NCBI GenBank assembly: GCA_029582165.1
Contig: CM055873.1
Coordinates: forward strand, 45,749,295 to 45,813,294
DNA from: Portulaca oleracea
Lineage: Eukaryota > Streptophyta > Magnoliopsida > Caryophyllales > Portulacaceae
Direction of reading: 5' to 3'
Length of the DNA: 64,000 nt
How positions within the stretch are numbered: the first letter of the stretch is position 1; the number at the start of each line of letters is the position of its first letter. Made by a program: the position numbers and the translations under genes. Under the pieces are notes generated by a model, which was not told the origin of the DNA, ran no database searches, and saw only the letters and a list, made by a program, of their open reading frames with translations. This document shows, one piece after another, positions 22,359 to 34,739 of the stretch.

Positions 22359-22616
22359 CCCGCGAGTTTAGGTTTTATTGCCATCATATATGATGCAGGG
22401 AAATTAATAAATGAATTATGAAAGTGAAGGTTAATAAAACGACGATTAATGAAAGGGAATGAGAGTGAAGTATTTCCCCTTCTTCTCATCACTTCATCTT
22501 CCATTTATTTTCCCAAACATACCCATTTAATTCCTTATTAATTGTTATATTTGAAAATTATTCAGTCAAATTTTAAAAATTTTGATTATAAATTTCTCAA
22601 TATATATAATTACTTA

Positions 22617-22867
22617 GGCCCTGTCAAATTCATGGGTAAAAAACAGTTGGGTAAAAGTCAAATTTTGGTAATTTTCGGTAATTTTTGGTAACTTTTGGCA
22701 AATTCTGGTAACTTTTGGCAAATTGATGCCAATATATCAAAATTAATTTTTTTTTGGTTTTTTTAAGTTTAATAATTTTTGATAATTTTTGATAAGTTTT
22801 AGTAAATTTAGGTAAAAACTGGTAAATTTGGGTAAGTTAGACTTACCCATTACCCATTGACAGGGCC
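22617..22867. mobile_element. PIF/Harbinger-type MITE, copy 1
   Basis: Ends are GGCCCTGTCAA...TTGACAGGGCC, flanked by TTA on both sides (22614-22616, 22868-22870). The interior is made of TTTTGGTAA variants. A second copy of the same family lies at 47710-47934. Confidence 0.8.
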
Positions 22868-22951
22868 TTATTATATAAAACTACTACCGTGATGTACATA
22901 ACAGAAAATACTATCCGAAAAGTATGATTGACTGTTCTTCATAAAACAATA

Positions 22952-25900
22952 CTAGTCTTCTGACCCGTGCGTTGCACGGGACACTATTAGATCCATCTTT
23001 TTTTTTGTTAAAATTATTTGTATGATAAATTTGTTATAGCTTGTACGTTTTTTAAAATATGTTCTTTCTTTATTTAATGGAAATTTGAATATTTTTGTCA
23101 ACTTCATTTAAACTCATAACTAATTTTACAATTGTTCTTTAATTTTAATACATAAATCCCTCTCAAATGAATGTATACTTATGTTATTACAAATTAATGC
23201 AGTTTTATTAGCCTCATTAGCTAAAGAAGTTAGGAATTACATTATTTAAAAATTCTAAAGCAATAGTTCCTCTCTTTTTTTTAAAAAAATAAATGAAGTA
23301 AACATTAACAATTCATAGATTGATGGTATGATTATTCATATAAATTGTTCATAATGCATATATATGAATTGAAGTAGAATATACAGTACGTTAATGACAA
23401 CTTATGACATTGTACCTCAAAAAAAAAAAAAAAAACTTATGACATTGAACTCTTTGATTTTTTTTAATTAAAAACTCTTTGATAGTCTTATTAGCCAACA
23501 ATTAAATTAATAGTTTAGAAAAATTTTGTTTGAAAAAAGTTTAGAAATTACTTTAAGTAGACCAAGTGATCATTGGTAGATAGGAAAAAAGATAGAAATT
23601 TTAGGAAAATTATTGAGTAACAAAAATAACAACTTAAACTGCTTAATGAACAATTGTCTACACAAAACTAAATAATTAAATAGATAGAGTATGTATAAAT
23701 AGAAAATAATTCATGGGTTATAATTTTAAAATTTAATAAAAAAATGATATGCTATTTAATAGATGAAATCTAGGGAATATATATAACAATAATTGGTTAT
23801 AACTTTAAAATTTAATTAAAAAAATGATAGGCTATTTAATAGATGAAATGTAGGAGCTACATTAGATATTACTTTACCAACATATCTCACATAGACGAAA
23901 GTGAAGAAATATAAAATTGAGTTAATATATGAAAGGATGTCAATTATTGTGATTCTATTGTTAGAAAATTGTACCAAGCATTTTAATCATCAACTCAAAC
24001 ATATTAATTGTGATCGTTAATAAAGCAAGTTTGACTATCTTACATATATTACGATACATATGGAGGAAGAAGTTGAACACTTAATGATGATAGAAAATGG
24101 TGGTAATTAAAACGAAGCAGAAGATTAAATAAATAAATAAATATTTTTTAAAATTATAAACACCTCTATTTATATAAGTATGAAAATGCTTACTAAGATG
24201 ATAAGATGTTTATATTAAACTAAAGTAGCTAAACTAAATTAAATTGTAACTAAAATAAAAATATAAATTTATTACAATGTTATTTTGAATTTGTTAAGAC
24301 AAATAAATTAAAATCCATTAGAACCAAACGTTACAATGTTACTTATCATTTTGCTTCTCAATAAAATTGACCATTATGTTCAATCTTTAATTGACATTTA
24401 AATACATACATAAATTAATAGCTATATTATATTACTATGACAATATATATGCATATGATTTTGTAAAACTGAAAATGTGACAAATTCTAACGTGTCAATC
24501 AATTATTAATATATGACACCTAAAATTCAGTTCATAATATTTCATATGTATCAATTCTTTTCAATCAATGTTAACATGCAGTTTCATTACATTAACTAAA
24601 TGTAAAAACGCAATAATCCAAGCATCTAAACAACAATGCATGTAGTTTAAGTGAAAACACAAACAAAATTTTAACATATTTACATATGTAGTGGCAATTA
24701 AAACATAACTTTTTTTTTAGTTCGAAGTAATACATAACTTCATGATATAAAACAAATCTACATAATAGTTAGTGGAACAAAGTTGATAAATCTTAAAATG
24801 ATCGAAATGAAAATAGAAACTCACTCTTTAAAGCAAGTGAAGACACCCAAATTGAAAGTAGAAGCTCATGAACCAAACATTTTTCAACCTTCAAAATAGA
24901 TTTGCCTTCTTCATATGACAATTACTGCAAAATAGTAAAATGAAATGTATAATTATCAATCTTATTAATCTAACAACAGCAAAACTAATACTAAAATTTG
25001 AAAAAAAAAACCTTAGATTCGATAGGATAATTGTATTGAAAGGACAAAGAATATATTTTTATGCTAAATGAGTAGGTTGTCACAAACAATTGATCCAACC
25101 ATTTATACACCATTTTTTTAGGGGATTTATACACAAATCGTTAGAGATATCAATGGACATCCATGAAGACATAATATCCATAGGTTACAAAATTTAATTT
25201 GAATACATTAACTCTATTTGTAACTTAAAATATATTAACTTATTTTGTAACTTACAACATTTACTATTAATAATTAATAATTATTTTATAAAATTTAAAC
25301 TTGATATTAATATCTTTGTAATTGAAAAGGAGAACAGAAAAAACAATAATTTGTTTGGAACAGAAATTAGGTTATATGTTGTATCTTAAACAAAAATTTG
25401 AAAGACATTTTATGAAAGTCAAAGTTGATTGAAAGCCAATGCATGGCAAACGTTGCTACAAACATGAGTAAAATGCTATATCTCCTTCCAAAAAAATGTA
25501 AATGAATTTAATATAATGTCTTTTCAAAGATAATATCACTTTAAAAGCCACATATTATCACCATAACATATGAAATTAATTTTCTCTCCTATTACTCTGT
25601 GCAAAGTCTAAATATTTTTTTAAATAGCATAAGTGGTCCTTTTATATTAACATATTTTGATATTAACACATTTTTTTATTAAATTAAGGTCAATCAACAC
25701 CTTATCTATATTAATTTATCATTTTACTGCTATATATTTAATTTTATACAATTTCCCTTTTTGTTAAAAAGAAGATTACTTTAATAAATATTCTCTTATA
25801 AATATACTCTATTTTATATGGAAGTAGTTTTTTTTTAATATTATGATATTTTTATAATAGTTAGGTAATATTATTTATTAGTTGTTAACTTGTAGTAACT

Positions 25901-26149
25901 CTCATTGTAAATTAATATATATAAAATAACTTTTCTTTAAATTTTCATTTCAGTATGTTTATAATATTATATTTTTAAGTAGTGGTATTTTTTCATTGTT
26001 AGAAAGTTAGTAGTAACTTGCCACATCAATTAATATATACAAAAGAATGTAATTAATGTAAGGAAAAAGGTAAAAGTAACTAATTAATATTTTCCAAAAA
26101 TACCCTTATAAAATCACATAAATTTCACCATTGCCCTTTGTACCCAGTT

Positions 26150-26194
<45 letters not shown>
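22952..26194 (-). mobile_element. Probable non-autonomous Helitron, about 3.2 kb
   Basis: On the minus strand the right features are present at one end: a CCCGTGCAACGCACGGG hairpin (complement of 22964-22980), eight bases, then CTAG at 22952-22955 followed by host T. The interior is a 3-kb AT-rich desert with no credible gene. The opposite end is less sure; TC at 26194-26193 just outside the (AT)n tract fits the A|TC rule, and the inner sequence ATTATAAAACTGGGTACAAA looks like Helitron 5' sequence. No Rep/helicase is encoded. Confidence 0.5.
26156..26192. repeat. (AT)n microsatellite
   Basis: A pure AT run near the presumed Helitron 5' end. Confidence 0.9.
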
Positions 26195-26195
<1 letters not shown>

Positions 26196-26654
26196 TATGT
26201 AAAAAAATTATGAATTACAGAGTAATATTAAAAACCATAATAGATGAAATGGAGAGGGTAAAAAGAATAAAGAGGACTCTCCCCCTCGCCCTTCCCTCCC
26301 TCGATCCAAACACACTGCCCTCAAAACCAAGGCGGAAAAATCAAAAGAGAAACACGAGAAAGACAATCGGATGAAAAAATATCCTGAAAACATATGGCGG
26401 AGCAACTTCTCGACTTCCCGCTTACCTTCTGATTGTCGATGATATACACAAACTCAATGCTACTTGCCATGGCAACTGACTTTGCTCCTCCCTTTTCATC
26501 CCCAGCACTAGAAATTTGAGGTATCAAAACACTTGTCAACTCAATTACATCATCCAGCTTTATCTGCTTTTCTTACTTAATCAAAGTTTCTTAATCTTCA
26601 GCATCTGGGGTGCACAATCGTTTGTGGGTTTATGCTGTTCATCGATAATTTAGA

Positions 26655-29600
26655 ATGCTGAGGCAAATCCATTGTTATGGAAACTATTATGGTTCTTTCA
26701 AATTGCCATTTGCTGCTCTCTACAACTCGAATTCTTCCAGGTTGTTTGTTTATCTTTCCCACTCCTTGAATTTTGCGATTGCAATGTTGCTTCATTGATG
26801 GGGTTGTGAATTGATGATATTGGATTATTGGGACTGGATTTGTGGACTGCTCTTTGTGAAGAATTTGGATGTTTCTAATGCTTGATTAGGAATTTTATGT
26901 ATTGTGAAAGGTTTGGGAGGAATTTAGATAGTGGGTGTCTGAGTTAGAGTGAAAGTTTAGGGGGTGTTTGGCTAGTGGCTACCCAACTTTTTGGGTAGCT
27001 TTTAACTTTTTGATCAATGTTAGAAAGCTACTTGAAGTGTTTGGTTCAAGTAGCTTTTTATATTAGCTTTTTGTAGCCAATAAGTTTGTTTCAAAAAGCT
27101 ACATATGAATCCTTTTTGAGTTGGCTTTTCACAAAAAACTTCCTTACCAAACAATTTTCCTACAATTAGCTAACCCAATTAGCTATCAACTAACAGCTAA
27201 CAACTACCAGCTGGTTGCTAAACAGGGCCTTAATAGGGTGTGAATTTGATTATGGGATATTAGCAGATGATGCGGGTTCATATATTTTAATACATTTCCC
27301 TTTCTTTGTGATTTGGTAAGGTGGCATGTTGTTAGATAACTTCCTTCCTTTTAAATTTGGGACAAATTCAAGTCCGGGTCAAATTCGTGTCGGTCAAACT
27401 TGTTCAATGTCAAAAGTCGGATGATAGATTGATTTTGGGCCCCATGTTTTTTTGTTTGGGTCGGACATTTCGGACAAAACTTAAATCCGGGTTTAAAAGA
27501 TAGAAAAAAGAGAAATATTGTGTTTGAGTATCCAGTCAATCCGATCAATGTCAAAATACGAAAGAAAAATCCATGATGAAAAAATTTGGGTATTCGGGTC
27601 GGACAAAATTTTGCCAGCTCTGCTTCTTTTTAACATTTTACCCTTTTGATGTTGTGTTGCTTGTGATTGTTAAGTACATTGAATGCTAGTTGGTTATTTA
27701 TTGTTGTCCAAAACCCTAGATCCTTTTATATTTAAGGTTATTCTTTTTATTAGTGTTCATTGTGGGTGATCATCTCTTCACCGAGACGTGTTTGGTTTAT
27801 CTTATGTATTTGTATTATAGGAAGGTGATTGCCGACATAAAAGTTACAAAAGATAATTCTACTAAGTCAAATGTGAAGAGAGCTCTCCTATCTGCTAAAA
27901 AGAGGGAAAGAATCAAGTTGCCTAATTATGGTGATGCACATAGCAGAAAAATGTATCATATTAGTGAATTTTTGAATCATCCAACTGGAGTTGAAGCAAT
28001 GTTGAACATCAACGCTTTGGAAAGCTATGTCCCCCTTGATGACAAGACATATAGGTAATCTTTCTTTCCTTCATTGTATTATCATGTTGACTTAATTCTA
28101 AGTACACTGGTTCTGATCCCATCGATTGATTGCAACTTGTATGCCTTTTGTTTTCATTAAACACCTTCACTGTGTGCAAACAAGAATTTTAATTGTTACG
28201 GCATAAGGAATCAAGTTTATGATAATTTCGGCTAGTGATTGGGGTTTGCAGGGGTTCATCGAAAAGGAAAAGTCTTTACCTGAAAGCAGATTCTAGTTAA
28301 ACATTTGATTTTGTCATGAGCGCATCTATGTGCGTAAATACGCGGAAAATATAAACATATTTTTCAATAGCTACTCATAGCTCTGTGACTGTAATACAAG
28401 AAATGACTTTCTCCTGGAACATCATCTTCTTCTGCATTTCCTCTTTTTCTTCCCTTTTCTTAGGGTTTCTAATCTTGTTCTCGGTTCACAACAAATTCAT
28501 TCTTGGGACCCAGGTGCAAGATTCCACCCATCCAGCTTCTCAAATTTGAGGTGGCCCCTGTGCTGGACTTGCAAGTAAATCCTTCCACTGAAGGTTGCAC
28601 AGTCGAGCTGTTGTCATGTAAGGTTAGTTGTCATCCTGAATTGATGTTTTTCAAGTTGTAGGTCCCAAACTGAAGTTTCTCAAAGCTGAGACGAATGATC
28701 GTTTGGTACTTTTAAGCTAACATCTGAAGAAGCTCGTGTGAAACTGAACTTTTGAACTTGAGTTGGCAAACTCATCTATGGATAGGTCACTTATCTTGTT
28801 TTATTCATGTTTCAGTTTGAGGGTTCAGAAATTATCGAAGGTCAAAACAAGTATTTCTCAGGTGTGTGTTTAATCCAAATCTAGGATTGTTGCAGTAAAT
28901 AAACACATTTACTGCTCCTTTGCTGTTTTCGTTATTATGATCCTTTTTTGCGAGCTAAATAGAAGGTTTCAAAGGGAAGATCAGCATGGCATTCCAGCTC
29001 TGATAAAACACTTAGTTGAGCAACTAATAATATTTAGCCTACTAGGTGGTCACTGTGTGATTTCTTATAGCCGTTTTCAATTGCAGCAACCATGAAAAAT
29101 ATCATGACATGGGAGGAAAATGGTTCGGAATCATTTCTGGATCTTGATGTCATGCTGAGTATCACTCTTCAGGTTGTTCATCTTTTCCTTCAGCACAACT
29201 CAATGAATCAATCAACAGAGTTTTGTTAACTGAATTTGATTCTGGAAAATGATCTCATGGTTCATTGTCTCACCTACTTGATGCACTGATTTGGTCTCTA
29301 TAAAGGTGAAAATACCCAATATTTTGGTGAAAGAAGATGATGCGATTGAGTTGTCAGTAGCTTCATGATGGCAAACTATTGACAAATGCTATTTTCAGAA
29401 CCATGGAAGCCGCACAAGTTTTTATTGATTGTGGTAGTGGCGTATGCTGTGCATGTAGTTAATGTGTAGCTATTCGAGATTAAATTGCCCTAGGTCTTAG
29501 GTTTGGGAGAACAGAATTTGAAGCTGAATTAGGGAACTTTTACTGCTTATGCAATCTTAGAGACATCCTCATTAACTATGATGTTTGTGTTCGTTTTGAA

Positions 29601-30332
29601 GAGACTATTGTATTTGGCTGTTTATATTCTACATTTTCCTTTCGAGAATCTTTTGCATGAGCTTACCATCAAGGCAAGTGTAGTGGCAATAATCTATTTA
29701 GTCGAAACATTGGCTGAATGGGCTAAAATTTGGTCATATGCAGATTCATACTCGGCCTTTTACTCTGCTCCCAGTGTCTGCAGTTGAAGGCCCTGGAAAT
29801 TTGTAAGTGCATTAATAGTTCAACATTTTTGTCGTTCCTTGTGCACTTATGCCTTGGGTTGTTTTGAATTGCTTCATTATGTATTCATGTACGCATTTAT
29901 TTTTGCTAGCTTAGGAAATAGCAATGCAGATAACCATATGCATATGCAAAGCAACAAAATCGAGTTGCATGTAGTCTGTGTCATAGAAAGTTGTCCACTA
30001 ATGAGCTTCTGTCATCAACATTAGGAAGTTGCCTGATGCAAGGAATTTGAAATTCTGGGCTTGGCTTCTTCTCTATGTAGTTTGCACTTAGCAGCTGTAA
30101 ATGATATCTTCTGTTTCAAAGTCTATATCTTCTGCAGTTTCATCTCAACTTGTCGTTACCGTTCACTTTTCTTAATTAATTTGTTTGTTTGTTTCTTTGA
30201 TCTCTTATAGACATCTTTTTGGCGTGTAGAGTGATGCAGGCTCTCTTGGACAGGCTCGTTCCTGTACTTTTAGATAAATTGTTAGAAGACTATAACATCT
30301 GGGTTCAGAAACAGCACAGAAGTCTCCCATGA
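26655..30332 (+). CDS. DUF1997-type protein, probably plastid-targeted
   Basis: Seven exons fit in phase: 26655..26740, 27821..28054, 28514..28622, 28816..28861, 29087..29172, 29744..29802 and 30230..30332, giving 240 residues. All introns are GT-AG. The first exon (about 29 residues, starting MLRQIHCYGN) is a likely organelle-targeting leader. The core has SRKMYHISEFLNHPTGVEAM, CKIPPIQLLKFEVAPVLDLQ, MKNIMTWEENGSESFLDLD and the C-terminal QALLDRLVPVLLDKLLEDYN. This matches plant proteins grouped as DUF1997, whose function is not established. The first intron (1.1 kb) contains a MITE and a dispersed repeat. The exon chain is strong; the choice of first exon rests on phase fit (AG|G) and a plausible leader. 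Confidence 0.78.
26960..27229. mobile_element. PIF/Harbinger-like MITE in intron 1 of the DUF1997 gene
   Basis: The ends GGGGGTGTTTGGCTAGTGGC and GCAACCAGCTGG-type complement (…GCTAAACAGGGCC) form imperfect inverted repeats, flanked by TTA at 26957-26959 and 27230-27232. Confidence 0.65.
27353..27622. repeat. Dispersed repeat family A, copy 1
   Basis: Shares GGTCGGACATTTCGGAC, an AAAAAGAGAAATATT block and the terminal CAAAATTTTGCCA with copies at 39247-39465 (inverted) and 40228-40512. The ends TTGGCAAAA/TTTTGCCAA suggest a non-autonomous DNA element. Confidence 0.6.
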
Positions 30333-32076
30333 AATCACAATGCATTTTGTATATATGGTATGATCTATACCCCATGTATGATGAATGGTCGTTTCTTGTT
30401 TTGGTCTTCAGTCCTTTTCATGCGAGGCTATGCAATTTCGAATCCTCAACGCATTTCTACTAGAAAATAAGAAAATTATTTGGTCCTGTTTGATTTGCAG
30501 TGGTTTATTTATTATGGTGACTAATGACATTGAAAGAAATGTGGAAATGAGAGCATTGTTGAATTTATAACGACCAAAACATTGCCTGTTGTTGTGCTGT
30601 ATCGATATGATTGAGAGCAGTGAAATATATGGCTAAAATTTGGTTGCACTGCCTATGTTTTTCATCTGTTATCGTGGCCATGATACTTGGTCAGTGTGGT
30701 GTATTTGGCGCTTAAGTAGAAAATTAGAATTTTAAAAAAAGTTATATGTTGGAAAATAAAATTTTCATAATTTGTGGGTACCCTGGGACCAAAACCTAAC
30801 CCATGGGTGATGGTAGGGTTTAGTCCCTGGAAAAAAATTTTGAGGTCCTTTTTTTGGCGGAGGAGTGATGGACAACATAAAACAAAAGGGACTAGATCAA
30901 CTGACATTTTCTAGCCTGAATTGCTAGATTGTGAGTTGAGCCTACCCGGGTTTGAGTTATCTCGACTGTCACATGACTTACTCTCTACTATATCGTTACA
31001 ATGTTTCCATCTTTTCGGATACCTATGGACAATCGTCTTGCAGTAACCGAAGATCCTTTCTCTTGGTGGAAGTTGCATCGACAATGATCATTCGTTTGTT
31101 CGTTCCTTCTCTTGCTGTTCTTGCCTTTGGCATTTATGTATAAATGTTTGCTTATGTCAAAGTTTGTGAGCGTCACAAGTTCTCGCAGGCTTCATCCTTG
31201 GCGTATGGTTTATCCTTTGCAGGTGTACATCCCCATTCTCCTCACGCCAGGCTTGTTGGGACGTTGTTACGATGTCTTCATTTGCAGTGAAAAGTGAACA
31301 ATTACCGTGCACTTACTTCCAACCCTTTTTGTGATGTCTTCTCTTGGTCATGGATAATATTTGATTATGGACGATTAGTTCCTCTTTAATTGCTATGCAT
31401 GTATGCTTATTACTATCATGTAACATATTCTCGTCAGGCCTGCGGCCATACACTTCAATGGTTGTATTCAAGTTTTAGAATTTTGACCAATCAAGAAGCT
31501 ATTTTTTCATACTTTAAATGTTGTGTAAGGTAGCCAATGATAATTAACACTGACATACTACTGTAATTCATATTGTCAAAGTTCAGATTATTCAGTGATA
31601 TTTTTAAAGTTCGGATTATTCAATCTGTTACACGTTAATCCAATTTCCCTTATAAAATCATCATAAGTTTATCAATATTATTATAAAATCATAAACATTC
31701 CCTCAAACTACCAAATTTTTATGAAAATTCATCTCGTAAAAAAGTAAAAATTTAATATATATGATATCTAGGTAGGTGTACCACTGTGAACAATACAATA
31801 TAATTTACGAATTTACATTGGAGAAATAGATAAATTTTCATAGGAAAATTCCACAACCAAACATTTCTCAACAATAATAAGGTAGGACAACTGTAAATTA
31901 CTTACTTATCCTTAGTTCTCAAATAGGCAAAACAAAAAAAAAAAAACCCAAATTCGACCCAAAACAGCTCCTTCCAATTTCTCTAATCTCTATCCAAAAC
32001 TCCCGTCAGAGTTCAGATCGAACCACGTCCACATTTGGGTGATTTTAGATACAGAGGAGGCAAAAAACAGAGAATA
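30333..32076. other. Spacer between the DUF1997 gene and the next gene
   Basis: Holds the 3' UTR of the upstream gene. Reading frames here are short and unsupported. No repeat boundaries were recognised. Confidence 0.5.
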
Positions 32077-32548
32077 ATGCTCCTTTCAATTTCGGAAAAA
32101 CTCATTGTGTGCAAATTTCCGCATAATTTTCCCACCAAAAGATGTACAACCATTTCAGCGCGAAAGCAAGGTTTCCCCCAGAATTCAGAACCCACGAAGA
32201 AACCCCTGATCGAATTCAAGGTTTCCAACAAGATTTTAGCTCAATCCGCCATTGCAATTTTAGGGCTTGGGTTCGTCGATGCAGGGTAATGTAATTTCAA
32301 CCCCCACTATACTTTCCTGATTTAAAATAATTTGATATCGAAGTAATTTCATAAATCGAATTTGGATTCTAAGCTGATCATGCGATCCGGTGTTATTGAT
32401 TTTGGTTAGGTATAGCGGAGATTGGTCGAGAATTGGGGTTATCTCACAGGAAACTGAACAAGTGCTGAAAACTGCTGCTTTTGTAGTGGTTCCTCTCTGT
32501 TTGCTTCTCATTTTTTTGGTATCCAAAAACCCAGAAAATGAACAGTGA
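32077..32548 (+). CDS. Small plastid membrane protein (DUF7887-like)
   Basis: Two exons, 32077..32285 and 32410..32548, joined in phase 2 by a GT-AG intron, encode 115 residues. The N-terminal ~45 residues are rich in Lys, Thr, Ser and Arg without acidic clusters, as in plastid transit peptides. Then come a hydrophobic ILAQSAIAILGLGFVDAG, a conserved-looking YSGDWSRIGVISQETEQVLK linker, a second hydrophobic helix (FVVVPLCLLLIFLV) and a short polar tail. The GDWSRIG block recalls small uncharacterised chloroplast proteins of plants. Function unknown. An upstream in-frame ATG at 32035 would add 14 residues; the ATG at 32077 gives a better leader. Confidence 0.7.
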
Positions 32549-33306
32549 AACTATGTCAGTTTTTATTTTTTATGCCTGTATTTTGTGAATGATCATTTAG
32601 TCATTTAGATAAAGGGTGTAAAATGTAAATTGCTGCAGAGATTGTGAATGATATACTAAGGTTGCCCGTATTACTTCTGGGATATTCAGGGTGCAAAATT
32701 GTGTTTTGGAGAACAGTTCTAGTGGAAACTGACTTCAGTAGCCATTGATTGAGCAACCATGGTTGTTCTGAGTCACCCGTAAAATTCGTTGGTAGATGGA
32801 TGTTATGGTAGATGTTAAGTTTTGGTAACTTTTAATAGTTTTGGTAGGTATTGGAAGATGAGTGAAGTAGCTATTGGTAAATGTGTAAGTTTTGGTGATT
32901 TTGATAACTTTCGACAAATATTTACCTGGATCCCGTTTATCACCCAATTTTATAAGCCGAGGATAGGGGAGTAATGTGGGCCTAGGCTGATGTGGCATGC
33001 TATTATTCGTTATTCACGAGTTGTGCTTGGTGGCGCTACACTAGAAACAGGTTAAAAGTTCAGCTATGCAAGTACAATTTCCCAGGTTGGGTTCGTCAAA
33101 AGTAAATATTCCTAGGTCCTAAAGTTGGTATTATTAGATTTCAAGTATCCTAAAAAGAAGTCTGATTCATTGTTCTCACCAGCAGCGGAAGGAGGTAGGC
33201 TTACAGAGCAAAACACTACACTAATCATCAGTTAAACTTGACCATTTCTTCTTCTGTTGCAGAATGATGTTTAAACTTCAAATTCTATTTTAATCAGAAG
33301 GCACCA
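32549..33306. other. Intergenic region, convergent genes
   Basis: Separates the plus-strand plastid protein gene from the minus-strand lipid-transfer gene, so it holds both 3' UTRs. TTTTGGTAA-like motifs at 32820-32900 resemble the Harbinger MITE interior, but no ends were found. Confidence 0.45.
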
Positions 33307-34225
33307 CTAAGCTGCTGATATCACAGAGTAAACAGCTAGAGAAAACAACCAAGTTTGGCAGCGCAAAACTTGAGTTAGAACACCAGCAGATGATATATGT
33401 CTTGATTCTGAGTCATTCCCAGTGTGTACATTCTTGGCATTTTCCTGTACATGTAAACTTGGAATGACCTTGTTGTCCAAAACTCGCTCTTTCTCAGCTA
33501 CAGTGGCGTTTCCCTTTGAAGCAGAGGTTACTTTGGCATCAATCAGCTGTACCGGTGACATTGGTGGTGAAGGAGAGATTGGTATGTTCTCTTGGACTGA
33601 AGGCTGTGCATTCATCTCTTGAGGCGGGTTGTCTATTGGAATTGGAAGGGATATTGGTAATGTTGCTAAATCTCCAATATCCATCCAGGCAAGAAAGAAA
33701 AACATTCAGCTTTGTAGATCAGTATAGGTAAGTACAATAACGATAACATACAAACAACAAATCCCAGTATAGTCCCACAAATGCGGGGTCTGAAGGGATC
33801 CAGATGTAAGCAGTCTTCCTTCGATGCACAGGAGTGCATGAGAGGTTGATTACAGCGGAGCTAAAAAAGGGAATTTGCAAAGGTGTTTAATTACCTGGGC
33901 ACAAAGTCAGAGGAGGGAGTGCTATGTAACAGCTAGACATAGACCAAGAAAATAGATGGGCAAACTGGGGTGCATTAGCTGCAATCACAGAGCAGAGACA
34001 GTGAAACCCGTCTCTGATGGCTAGGTTCACTGCTCTGCAACATGGCTCAAGGAAGATGTATTCACCTTCTTGATTCAGGCACTTGTCGAGGCGTAGGCTG
34101 TGAAATGAGCACCCTGAGCCTGGAACCAGGTACTGAGACCTAACCAAAAGTGGGAAAACACACAACGCCAAAGTAATATAGGGTAGTACGCTTTTGGTAG
34201 AGGACGTGATACCCCTTAAACTCAT
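33307..34225 (-). CDS. Lipid-transfer protein, GPI-anchor type, gene 1
   Basis: Two exons, 34225..33895 and 33671..33307 (phase 1 junction), encode 231 residues. A signal peptide covers about residues 1-30. The eight-cysteine lipid-transfer/2S-albumin pattern is complete: C39, C49, C62-C63, C76-x-C78, C99 and C109. A long Pro/Ser-rich acidic linker follows, then a hydrophobic C-terminus (TWLFSLAVYSVISA) that could direct GPI attachment. The linker of about 100 residues is longer than usual. Such proteins sit on the outer cell surface and bind lipids or wax precursors. A TATATAA sequence lies about 50 bp upstream of the start. Family sure, exact subfamily not. Confidence 0.75.
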
Positions 34226-34739
34226 TGCATGTCCTGTGGAAAAACCATGTTGAATTTAGGTGTATATATAAGTGTTATATAGGAGAATTTGGATGCATAT
34301 TCCCTTTATTGTCCCTTGTTGCTAGTTTGATTTTTATTGTTCTCTTTTTGTACCTCTGAAGGTATCTGCATTGGCCAGTCGGGGCATGTCGGTAATTTTC
34401 TGGTGCGCTTCACAGAAGTCATGAAAATGTGGAGGGTGCAAACTAGGAGGAGCAGAAGCTCATTTGAATCAAGCATGATTTAGAGGTACCCATTTTCACG
34501 TGCTGTTCATGCTTCTTTATTGTCACAGCAAAACCAAGAATTGTGCAGAAACAGATGTCTAATTTAATGTCTGATTATAAATTACACAAAACAAAAAGAA
34601 GAAAAACAAATCACCCTGAACGGGATGAATGATCGAGAACAAACACAAATAAATCCATACAACTGCAAACCCTCAAAAAAGAATGATCCTCACTCACACA
34701 CTCACATATATTTTACATCACAAGAAAAGAAAAACGAAT
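34226..34739. other. Spacer between lipid-transfer genes 1 and 2
   Basis: Contains the short promoter of gene 1 (TATATAA on the minus strand at 34281-34275) and the 3' end region of gene 2. No other gene. Confidence 0.5.

Noticed and set aside
22970..26150. Short frames in the AT-rich desert
   Set aside because: All are short with no domains; base composition fits a non-coding Helitron.
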